Origin: Tubiluchus corallicola
Lineage: Eukaryota > Priapulida > Priapulimorpha > Priapulimorphida > Tubiluchidae
Assembly: GCA_030141605.1 (NCBI GenBank)
Contig: JAQGDQ010000071.1
Location: 534,605-598,604 of the forward strand
DNA: 64,000 nucleotides
Direction: 5' to 3'
The position numbers and the translations under genes are program-made. Positions within the stretch are counted from its first letter, which is position 1; every line of letters begins with the position of its first letter. A model generated the notes under the pieces. The model searched no databases. It had not been told where the DNA came from and worked only from the letters and a program-made list of their open reading frames with translations. Positions 50,809 to 61,300 of the stretch are shown piece after piece.

Positions 50809-51068
50809 AGCAGATTTATTAGTTATTAGTAATAATAATAATTTCGTTTAGGACATAGTCCAGGGATATCACCTTAAGTAACTCAATACTTTTCAAGATG
50901 GTCCCGATTACCCGTTCAAGGTGGTCCACGTACTACGATAAGTACGTGTGCTTGGTTGAAGAACCAGCGGTACCATTTTCAAGTATTTGGTATGACTCGG
51001 TCGGGAGTTGAACCCGTGACCTCCGGAGTGAGAAGCGAGCACGCTACCATTGAGCTACACCACCCGGT
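50809..51068 (-). mobile_element. tRNA-derived SINE, complete copy
   Basis: The minus-strand head is GGGTGGTGTAGCTCAATGGT with A box TAGCTCAATGGTAGCGTGC and B box GGTTCAACTCC (51005-51015), spaced as in a tRNA. A tRNA-unrelated body of about 160 bp contains GAAAATGGTACCGCTGGTTC and AAGTATTGAGTTACTTAAGG. The 3' end is GTCCTAAACGAAATTATT followed by ATT/ACT repeats. It lies inside, and in the same orientation as, a LINE ORF2. Confidence 0.85.
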
Positions 51069-51480
51069 AAGTAACAGTTAAAAAAGGATGAAAGTGAATT
51101 AGCAGCTGTAAAGCCACTTTTGAAATATATGACATCCAGTGATTGATTTAAATCATAGGTGACAATACGCCCTAAGTGATTAACACTATCGTGCCATTTT
51201 AATACTTTTCCATTAATTTCAATATTAGTTACATTAGCATGTTTTCATTTTCTGAATAGAATCATTTTCGGTGGCAAACTCCCTGCATCTTTTAATCATC
51301 TTTTTTGAAGCATTTACAGACGGAGCAAGGAGAGTTACGTCGTCCGCGTAACCAGTCGCCCCGACAAATTGGTTTAGCAAGTAACATTCTAATCTGCTTT
51401 TTTAGCTTATGTAGTAGATCATTAATATATACCGTGAACAAAATCAAAGAAAGCATGCTGCCTTGTCTTATTCAGTGAGT
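51069..51480 (-). pseudogene. LINE reverse transcriptase palm (YADD) remnant
   Basis: The minus strand carries RQGSMLSLILFTVYINDLL (palm motif 4 region). After a frame shift it reads CYLLNQFVGATGYADDV, with the catalytic YADD encoded at 51339-51350, then LLAPSVNASKKMIKRCREFA. After another break it reads INGKVLKWHDSVNHLG and finally FTAANSLSS next to the SINE. The order and motifs are those of a non-LTR reverse transcriptase. At least two frameshifts and a missing 5' half make it a pseudogene. Confidence 0.85.
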
Positions 51481-52914
51481 CGGCAGTATCACAGGTCACG
51501 TGACGCAAGTAAGCAATAGCTACCCTGCATCTTTATTCGAATAGCTCACAGCGCAAAAAAAGCTTCGTGCCAATCTAAAGGCGAACTATTCTGCGTTTCA
51601 GCGTTGCACGGCAATTAAAATCTCCACCGAACTTTCGTGTTGAACTGCAAACGTGAGCATTACATACAAATAAGATCTTGGAAATGTGGTATAACTTTTC
51701 CACCTAGACATTTCATACTCAACATGCAGCTGGTCTTTTCTTGTCCTTTAAATGATCGGTTGTGTCCGAGTTTCACCACTTTTTGAGGATGCGGTAACTG
51801 TAATGTTATTTCAACATTTTTAACGTGCAGTTAACTTAGGAATTAATTACAGCCTATAAACTGTTAGCTCAGCTCTTTAAAAAACGAGCCCACTTCCTAA
51901 ATTCCCATTTCCAGAATGGCTTAATAAAATTACAGGTCAATCGGGTAAACGATAATAATTTTGCACTTTTTTGAAAGCGACTTGCTGCTCCTGTTCTAAT
52001 AGCATAAACACTGCAGCAAATAACAAAAAGTCATATTATGAATGTACATATTATTGCGCTTTTTACTCATAATTGTGGAGCAGCTTTCATCGATTCAATG
52101 GCATGCAGCATCGTTATTAATATATCCCTGGAACAGGATATGATCACATATTATGAGTCTTCTCTTCCTGGAGGTAACTTAAATTAATGACTTGCGTAAC
52201 AGTAGTATAGATAGACATTTCGCACCACAGAAAAATCGTATAATACTGCGCGCTACAGTCAAGCACGCAATTCTGCATAATTTTACATAATTCCAGACAC
52301 ATTTTAGATAAATTCCCACAAAGTTAGTCACATGTATCATGATGTATGTCGTTTGGTAAAACTAAAAACACTTACCGTAAAAAAATTATAACATTTCCGC
52401 CAAGAATTTTTCCCATCCACCATTAGACAGCAATGCCAGCTTACAGCTATGAAGGTAGGGTTACCAAATTAACGTATTTTCAACAAGCATGAAGTTCTAG
52501 CAATCTTTGACAAAACGTCGCCCTGCGGTCACTTTTAATCAACTGGACCTTATGTCGTATTGTTGTTTTGTTAACTCGCCAGTGAGCATTTCGTCGTCTG
52601 CTGATTGCACCTGTTGCGCTCAGGTGAAGATGCTTAGCTTCCGGCTTCAGCGAATGAATGTTGAAACCTCCTCTGGCTGAATCAACGAAGCTGTAATCAG
52701 ATACAGCGCCACACTGTGGCAAATACTCTAAACATTGTACATGCAGAACCAAGCCGTCTGTGTACACTTCACATTTTCATAGCAAATTTCCTTCAATAAA
52801 ATAATGCAAATGTTATGTGAAATTTAATATGAAAAGTTTGTATGTTTGTGAATGTCCTTATTGGATATTACATTCTCTGATATATTCCGTATAATTAAAT
52901 AATCGTTTTATACT
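51481..52914. other. Non-coding DNA with one unexplained frame
   Basis: A 95-codon minus-strand frame (52480-52767) has more balanced base composition than its surroundings and a basic SRRRNAHWRVNKTT segment. I recognise no family, and it has no matching gene context. Confidence 0.35.
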
Positions 52915-53050
52915 TTTTTGTTTGCATTTAGACACATTTGTCGTGAAACAGTGTTATTATTTTAACATTATGACTATAATGTTGAGGCTTACTCAGTTTT
53001 ATTGTAAAAACAATGAATCATTTTAATGAGAAATAAAATACTACTACTAC
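52915..53050 (+). mobile_element. 5'-truncated LINE 3'-UTR, same family as 18314-19210
   Basis: Shares TTTGCATTTAGACACATTTG-type sequence and GTTATTATTTTAACATTA with the end of the element at 19070-19195. Its end GAGAAATAAAATACT is followed by ACT/AAT repeats. Only the last 130 bp of the retrotransposon was inserted. Confidence 0.75.
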
Positions 53051-53198
53051 TAATAATAAATGCCTAGGCGTTCAATGAGGGTGCCAATAGGAAGGAAAAA
53101 ATTTACTATTTGTATAAAAGAGGACGTCTTATGATCAATTCTAATGTGCAATTCAGAGCCAATGCTAATGTATCAGGTTTTTAATTTACAGGCCAATG

Positions 53199-53814
53199 TT
53201 AAAGGAAAACAGGATAATTCTTCATATATTGCTCCATTTTCAGGTCAGATAAAAAGTATGCATTTTAACAGAGTTAATACTGCGAAAATTGTTTCTGATA
53301 ACCAAGTAATAGATTTTAAACTTAATTAACGGCAGACGAGCACAACTATTCATGACATCACAAACTAAAATAATTTTCAACAACAAAATCTTTCCATGAG
53401 TACGTTGCACAGTTTGTTAAAGCGAAAATTGAAGTACAGTGCTACTGTAAGATTTCAGTGTGCTGTACTAAAATTAGGCAAGCTCTAAGATAAAAATTCA
53501 CATTTCAAATTCACCTCTGTGCTCACACATAAGCTGTCTAACGTGTGTAGTTTGTCACAAACTAACACATGTAAACTGATAGGTACAGCACCTGTTTTTG
53601 TACAATGTATTTCCGAAATACAGACGCTACTGCCCATCCAACTACGAATGGCAAACAGCAAGGAACTAGTGACGCGAAAGCGAAATTGTGTTTGTGTGGT
53701 GGTAATAATTGTTTCACGTAAGTCACTTTTGAAAAAAAGTATGTTTCCTTTGAATATTTTAAAGAGTAGTTTGTTTTGACCTACAGTTTAAGATTGGGTC
53801 CAGTTTTGCTTTAA
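53199..53814 (+). mobile_element. MITE family A, copy 4 (complete, TTAA ends)
   Basis: A 616-bp copy with left end TTAAAGGAAAACAGGATAAT and right end on the other strand TTAAAGCAAAACTGGACCC, TTAA included. The core GAAGTACAGTGCTACTGTA is at 53431-53449, identical to that of copy 2. Confidence 0.88.
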
Positions 53815-55216
53815 GAATTTAGTGCTCAGACATAGCTTTATTTCTCACACTTTTATGTATTATGTACCAGTTTGAAACTTCAACATTTTTCCAAAAATGC
53901 AAAAAGTGACAAATTTAGACAATATACAAGTACAGATTTAATTTATATATTATTTAATTGGTATGTCGGACACATGAAAATCAACATGTTTTTTCAAAAT
54001 ATTCAGCATTAGTCTTTTTGAGTTTGCCTTCAACTCATATTATTGTCATTTGTCTCTTACTAAAAAATCAGTTACGTTCACTTAAGAACTCAAATTAATT
54101 AGAAGCTTCTGAATAAACTACACGGGTTTCCTCTTTACGAAACATTAGAAAAACCACAAAAGCTTATGATGTTTTCTGGGACCATGATGACGTGGCTTGA
54201 TTCTGATTATGTAAGTAATCTGATTATGCTATGACGTATAATATAATATGGCTTGATGTATATAATTCTGATTATGCTATGACATGTATAATATAATAAA
54301 GACAGATTTTACTATTGCGAGTCAGCAGAGAGATAGCTTGTAAAAGCATCAGTAGAAAGAAATGGAAAGCAAAATACGTTCAAATAAATACAATCAAATT
54401 GAAAATATTCGTCATTTCTGACAACCAAAAATACGTGTATTATTGTGCTGACATGATAATAAAGATGACTGAGACATCAAATACACCTTGCAAGACTGAA
54501 GACAATTTCAGACAATATTACATACGCAATAGATTACATAGGTCCCCATATTGATTTGATTACTGAGTGTAATCCGTAATAGGATACCCTGAACCTAGAC
54601 CTGTGTGTGCATTTTCAATGAAATCAAATAACATGTATCCCCTAAAATACAACCACAAACATAAATGCAGGCCATATGAGTGCTTGATAAAGACACATAG
54701 AAAACATATGTGCAACAGTAATACAAAAACTGTGCTTAAATCAAGTCATCTAAACCAAAAATCATTAGTATTCTTCAAGGTTATATACAGATGTAACCAA
54801 CATTTCACTAGTGGCACACAGTGTTTTCTAGGAACTTAATTTCTTAGTACAGATCTGTTTAGAAGTTACGAAAATATCCCTAGTCTATTGCTTCAGACTT
54901 AAAAGTAATTTTTTATAATATCAACTTATACAGGAACTATTCTTCAAGAAATGGACTATGACCCCCCTATTGTTTGGAAAGCTTCTCGGATCTTATCCTA
55001 AATACTGCACATTTCAAGCAATTTGTGAGACAAATTGTGGTCATCCCCAATAACAGAACAGGTTTGAATAAGAGCCTGGCATATGACACTCTGTGCCATC
55101 ACCTTTGCAGAAAATGCTAAAATTAAAATTATTTACACAACTATAGCTATATGGAAAAGGGAAGAGTTAAGTGGTGTAGCCACGACTAAGCTTGCATTAC
55201 AAGTAATGGGTTTAAA
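53815..55216. other. 3' flank of the MTA gene
   Basis: No gene recognised. It contains the 3'-UTR of the MTA gene next to 55217. I could not place the poly(A) site with confidence. A 20-bp phrase around TTCTGATTATGCTATGAC is duplicated near 54213 and 54263. Confidence 0.45.
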
Positions 55217-55337
55217 TTAGTCGAGAATGACGACTTGATCCGAGCGTCCAAAACCGGGAGTTTTCACGTTCACTCTTCGCCACGGTTTGCGAGCGATCTT
55301 TCTCAGTTCGATTCCAGTCAACTGTTTACGAACTTTC
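55217..55337 (-). CDS. MTA: MTA terminal coding exon
   Basis: The acceptor CTTATTTTTAG at 55338 opens [20 protein letters not shown], the second RBBP4/7-binding motif (compare KR-AARRP in vertebrates). The exon ends [10 protein letters not shown] and TAA at 55217-55219. The final VVILD corresponds to the PIV-x-ED tail of vertebrate MTAs. The exon is 39 codons long and was found by following the reading frame. Confidence 0.92.
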
Positions 55338-58300
55338 CTAAAAATAAGAAACAGCTCGAGCATAGGATACAAAACGCGATGAATATACATCTACTGCTTT
55401 TAAATTTTAATATTTCTATTGTTTATAACACAAGTATGTCAACGAAATCTGGTAAAAAAATTCCATGTAACAAACCTAGTATTATCAGTAGCATGGAAGT
55501 AGACATCATCGGGAGCCTCAACCCAGTTCAGTAAGTGTCTTTTTCCTGCGCGGTTCATCGAGATTTTATCCCGTCCGTTGAATCCATGTGCACCCATTCC
55601 CATCATAGCCTGCAGTCGCTGGGCACCGTACACGGCACTGGGACGCTGGAGAATTTGCCCAGTCTGAGGACTAGGAGCCAACACAGGACGCTTTGCTGGA
55701 TGACCTATTAAAACAAAAAAGCAATGACTGTTATGGGCGATGTGACATTAATTTGCAATATCATGTACCTAATAAGAGGCTTACAGCATCTTTAATATAA
55801 CTGTCAACACTGGACAATGGTTTGCAGACAATCACTAAAATAACTTGGGAAATTAAACTTGTAAATGTAAGAAATGTAAAAATGTAAAGCCGAGAATCGA
55901 ACATTTTATCGACTGTGTTCAACTGAATATAATCCAATTCACAATTCAATCCAACTAACAATTACGTTGAGTGTACGTACTCCCCTTTAAACAAGAAAAT
56001 TCTGTAACAATGAGCAACAGTCATTTTCCTCTGTAACCTATTGCATTTTTCATTATGACCGTCACTTGACCCCTGACTAGATCATCATCTAGCATTTCTT
56101 TGCTACTTGGTACAATGCAATGAAACGTGTCATACAGAAACAAATATATTCAGTTTTCAGCAACATGATGGTCACCTCGTATAAGGTTTCTTTGCCGTCT
56201 TTTTCAATTATTGATTAAATACAGCGGATTGGTTGGCTATTTTTGTCAAACCTCAACTACATCTTCTCATGGTCCTTAAGAAAAACTGATAAGCGATTGC
56301 CAATGTATTGACAAGCCAAGAAGGAACATGTAAGTTTTCGACAAGAGGCTGGTTAATAGTTGTACATTGATTTGCAGTTTTCCATCTGTCTTCAGGTCAG
56401 TCTTTTATCCTCTGTCCATTAGTGCTCACTTAACAGAATCTGATAAATGCTTGACAGAGTTTGGACAAAATCGTTGACATGTTCTAGCGCAAAAGCATCC
56501 TAAGGAACATCTCATCGTTCAAGTTTCGGACAATTATTGAAAATGTAGGTTTTACTTTGAAGGCAAAAAATTTATAAGTACTTGGGAACATAAAGCATAA
56601 AAACAATTTTTAATCGATGATAAATGATCTGAACGCTAAATGGAATAAAAAATTACAAAATCTTAACACTAAGTTAATTCAATACGAGCTAATCCCAAAC
56701 ACAACCCTTCATTTATCTAATAGTACAGTATTAATGGCAGTGAGGGGTGGGGCACTCATTTTAAGCTGAAATCTTTAATAACAATGTAACTGCTGCTTAC
56801 GATAATAGAAGCCGGGAGCTTAAATACAAAATTTTGTAGATTTATTCTATGAGTTAGCAATAAATTTAATACGAGCGCAGTACAGGGCGAACTTGGCAAA
56901 TAGCCCATTGGTATAAATATAATCTGTAGAATATAATCGGTATAAATAATTGGCTACTGGATAAGTCTAATCAATGTGATAAACAAAATGGAGAAAAAGT
57001 TTCACTGATATTTTAAGCTTAAATGTCCTGCCTTTACATCTATGAATAATGATGACAGACACTTGTTTTCGGCAGGAAGTGGCAATCAAAAAACATTACT
57101 AGTTGTTTGTAATTTAATACGCAAACGTTTTCTAAATAGGAAGGATTTACGGAATTTAATATTTATACATTTTATTGTTACCTGATTTTGTTAAAGTGTT
57201 ACTTGTGTATGTATAGTTGGGTTTATGGCATACATCAGGGTTTGATGTTGTTTTATAATATGTTATGTATCAATTTGTACTTATATTTCTTTTTGGCATT
57301 TTGTACGTAATGACCATGCACTCTGATAAATACACTTTCATTCAATAAATTATTTAAAATATTCAGATGATAATTAGTGTGATAATAATTTGAATTTTTT
57401 TCTCTCGACTCAGTATTTCTTCCTCCATAGAATGGTGTTGGTCCCATGTAAAATTGTGGTTGTGTACGCAAGAGATAGAAAACATGTTTATTTTTAAAAA
57501 AACAAAACAATTATTTTATCGTCTGTTTATCGTACCAACCTTGCCGTTTTAATTTTACTTTAGTCAAAATGATTAATCAGACAATAAACTTACTTAAAGG
57601 ACAAAAAACTTTACTTACATAAAACTAAAAAAATCACCTTGAAATTTTGTATCACCTACATGCTGTCTTATTGCGTACAGAGCTTGTATTAGCAGCATCG
57701 CTAGATAAAACTTGAAAACTCCCGCGACGACCATCAGGTACAGCCATTTTAATGGCAGGTCATTTAAAATAAGTTGAAAAAATAATCAGAGCATTCGTAG
57801 CGCACATTTCACTAACTGAACAAAGGTACAAATTGCTGAAACTTGTCAAAAAGATTAAAAATAAGTTTTTTTTGGCGAGTTAGAAGTGCAAACTTGAAGG
57901 GTGAGCCAATGACATTTTACCAATTGGTGGCGAGAACACTACAATTTTCTTTCCCACTTACATACATTTTTCAACTAAGCATGATGCAAAGTGCTATAAC
58001 TTTGTGTGGCAAGTTTTTTGGGATTTAAAACTGCTCGTTATTCCACTTTAATTTCAAGCACCAGACTGATCTACTCAATATCACATTCCAAGAAACTAAT
58101 CTAAGGAAACTTACCATCACCACCTGCATGATCAAATGCACGTTTCTTCATGATGGTGGGTGCCAAGTTACCAATACCTGTGCTGCCACCTGTAACCATT
58201 TCAGACATTCTCTGCAGTGGATCAGTTACAGAACGAGCAGGCCTGGCACTTTTACGCTCTGAAATAAATGTAAGAATTGCAATCACCAATGCAATGCAAT

Positions 58301-61300
58301 GCAGCAAACGTTAAATGATGCTCCAAGTCATAGGAAAAATCAAGCTGCACTAAGCATCTTGAACTCCCAGTAAGGTTCTTTTACCTTCTTAGATAAGCTA
58401 CGTTTTGTCTAGGAATCGAGTGAATTCTACGAAAAACTGGAAAGCTAAATACAGAAATTTACAGTTTACAATGGCCCAGTCCATGAATGAACTTCGACAA
58501 ATGTAAAGCTTTTGCTTGCATTTAGTCAAAGTACTTCCTTAAGACTGACTAAGTCAACCACACAAGCAATCTCATCAGCCAAGACAGCTTTCTAGATGGA
58601 TAAGCTACGCTCACTATTGAAAACAAAGTTCTTATTTGATGAAACATAATGATGTGAAATTTCCCCTTACTTGTCTAGTATTCGTGTTTCAAAAATTAGA
58701 GGTGGCAACATCCTTCAAATTAATTGACAAGCTTACGTGATACGCGGTCCTCCCGAGGCATTATCGCAGCGGGCTTGACGGGCGTGTCCCGAGACTCTCT
58801 AGTTGCAGTTCCTCCGGTAAGAACGTCTGGTTTGCCAGTTGATAAATCTATTCCCAAGCGTGCCACAATGTCGTCTGTTCCTGATCGCTTCTTAGCAACC
58901 ATCTTGCCTATAATTACGTAAACACTGTACATGTATTATGGTGCAACTGTGATAGCTTAACAAAATCTACGCAAGCATGTAACATTTCAAAATGGCCAAC
59001 CAAACCTATAAGACGAATCAATGACTTGAATTAAAATACTACATTACGGAGAGAAATAAGGCAATTCAAAGAATCAACTAAAGGGTGGGTTGTGCTAACG
59101 CATTATCTATTTTACAGTTGACTTAAACCTGCCACTCTGTACGACAGAGTGGATGCTCGTACAAACACATTATCTGACTTCTGCTCTCATCAAGGATTTG
59201 GATGGTTTCTAGATGAAGCTTACTCATGGAATGACCAGAATAGCAAAAACAGTTGCAGGTATAGTCTGGTTCTGAGGGTGCCCTCATCACTGAGTTCACG
59301 TCGGTGTAACTTAAGCCAGCCACAAAAAAATTGTTTCTGTCTTACCTCATCAACTCAAAAGATGGCAGCAGGAAGGGAAGAAAATTTTTTTTTAAAGCTT
59401 TGTGAATGTGAATCGTGGAATATCAATTTCATTTGAAATTGAAGTTTGTTTACTTTCCACTGGTTAGTAGTAATGCTTTAAATTTTTTCAATGCACATTT
59501 ATCACGCTTTGATTTTTAGCTTTTTGTTTCACATTACTAAACTGTCGTACAGTATCAATTATCATGTAGTCTCTTTTTTGTATAGTACAAATATATGATC
59601 TGATAATCACGCCTAAGCGGCAGTACTACTCGGGCGTTAATAGCCATTAATATGCTGATTAGGCAGAAAAAATTATACGTTCTAGCCTCCAATACAGTAA
59701 TCAGCATCATACAAAATGGCAACCCTGGAGAGTTTGGCAACCCAAAAAACATGGATGCATCCTCGCTGAAATAATAATTATTGCATTTTACATTTGAAAT
59801 TAAAAAGAATGAGTCGGTGAGACTTAATAGGGAAAAGCTGGGAAGAAGAAGATTTGAAATTTAAAAAAATACTATTTTACATGAGTGTGTCAGTATATGA
59901 ACATACAAAAACAATTATAAAATTACCCGGGTGATTAGATGGAAACAGAAGTATTTTTACTGTCGGCCTTAGGCATGAGAATCATAATTATTAATCCCCT
60001 CCTACATGCTTTGCCCACCCTATTGTCACAAAGTTTGTTAGGCCAACATTAACATGTTGTTTTTTAGTTTTTTTATCTGCACCTGCGAGCGTTCAATGTA
60101 ATAGTAGTATACTAGTACTTATAACTGTAGAACAGTAGCAGTGGGAAAGGCAGCAGCAACAATTACTGAGTTCATTGCCTTTTAAATGTCTACTTAAAAC
60201 AATGTGGGAATCAAGAAATGGCTTCACTCTACCAATCTATAATTTATAAACTAATAGAAATGGCTTCACTCTACCAATCTATAATTTATAAACTAATAGA
60301 CTATTTACTCAGCAAAATGAAATATTTGTTATGGCTTTCATAACCTTACTTTGAATAAAATGGATGTATCCATATAATCTGCTTAAAATGTATATGAAGT
60401 ATGACTATCACACATTTTAATTAAACTGTAATTATGTTAACCAACCTAAAGGTTTGTCTTTATCAGCAGCAATCCTAGCTTGGCATTCTGCTTTAATCGC
60501 TGCTGCATTGATTGGTTCAAAAGGTTTTCGCCCGGCGTGTCGAACTCGCAACATGTCACCACACACTCTCCGAGCAAGACGAGTCAGAGGTGTAGTGTGC
60601 AGGCAGAATGCTGCCCGAGTCTTTACAATGGGACGAGGACTCCCGGAGCGCATCGCGAAGCCATGCATAGCTGCACAGTGACGAACCAGCTGCGTGCGCA
60701 TCTTAAACTCCTTTCCACAACCTGCAAATGAACAAATTTGAACGTGCAATCATAAACCAGGACTATGAAACAGCCAAAAGACTAAACATGAAAATGATTT
60801 CTTTGTTGATTCAAGAAGCCAGAAAATCAATAATGTTTTGATGCAAAATAAAAATGTTTCTTTCACAAAAAGTGCGAATGAGAAAAAAAATGAGAAAAAC
60901 TGTGTTCTTTGTATTTATTTCCAGTCCTTTAAAACACTAGTTTTCATGAACTTTTTCAAGTATTTCCTAGCAAAAATTTGCTCACATATGCAAAAATACC
61001 TCCATAACTGTAGTTCATTCAGCCTATCAGCACATGTGAAAATAAAGAGAAAACCATTAATAATTATGCTGGAAATTTTGATAGAAGTGAGAGTTCAGTG
61101 GACAGGGTTCCTACAGAATTTTAAAATAAATTTCCATGACCTCCGAAACTTTTACCTGACCAAATATAGATTTTCCATGACGAAGATAAGCAGAAACTGT
61201 ATTACCAGTAAACGTAATTAAACATTTTTATGTGTGGACATTCATACATATACTGATATATAATGTGTCTGCACAATTGCAGTAGTGCTAACGAAATGAC

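Noticed and set aside
50990-51068. Possible functional tRNA gene on the minus strand
   Set aside because: A and B boxes are present, but the acceptor stem does not pair and the sequence continues into a repeated body shared with another copy; it is a SINE head.
55235-55534. 99-codon plus-strand frame
   Set aside because: Antisense shadow of the terminal MTA exons (55217-55337 and 55476-55704).
57253-57510. 85-codon minus-strand frame in an MTA intron
   Set aside because: AT-rich, Asn/Tyr/Lys-dominated, no family resemblance and out of phase with the neighbouring exons.
60454-60749. Plus-strand frames of 75-83 codons
   Set aside because: Antisense shadows of the MTA exon with the C2H2 finger.
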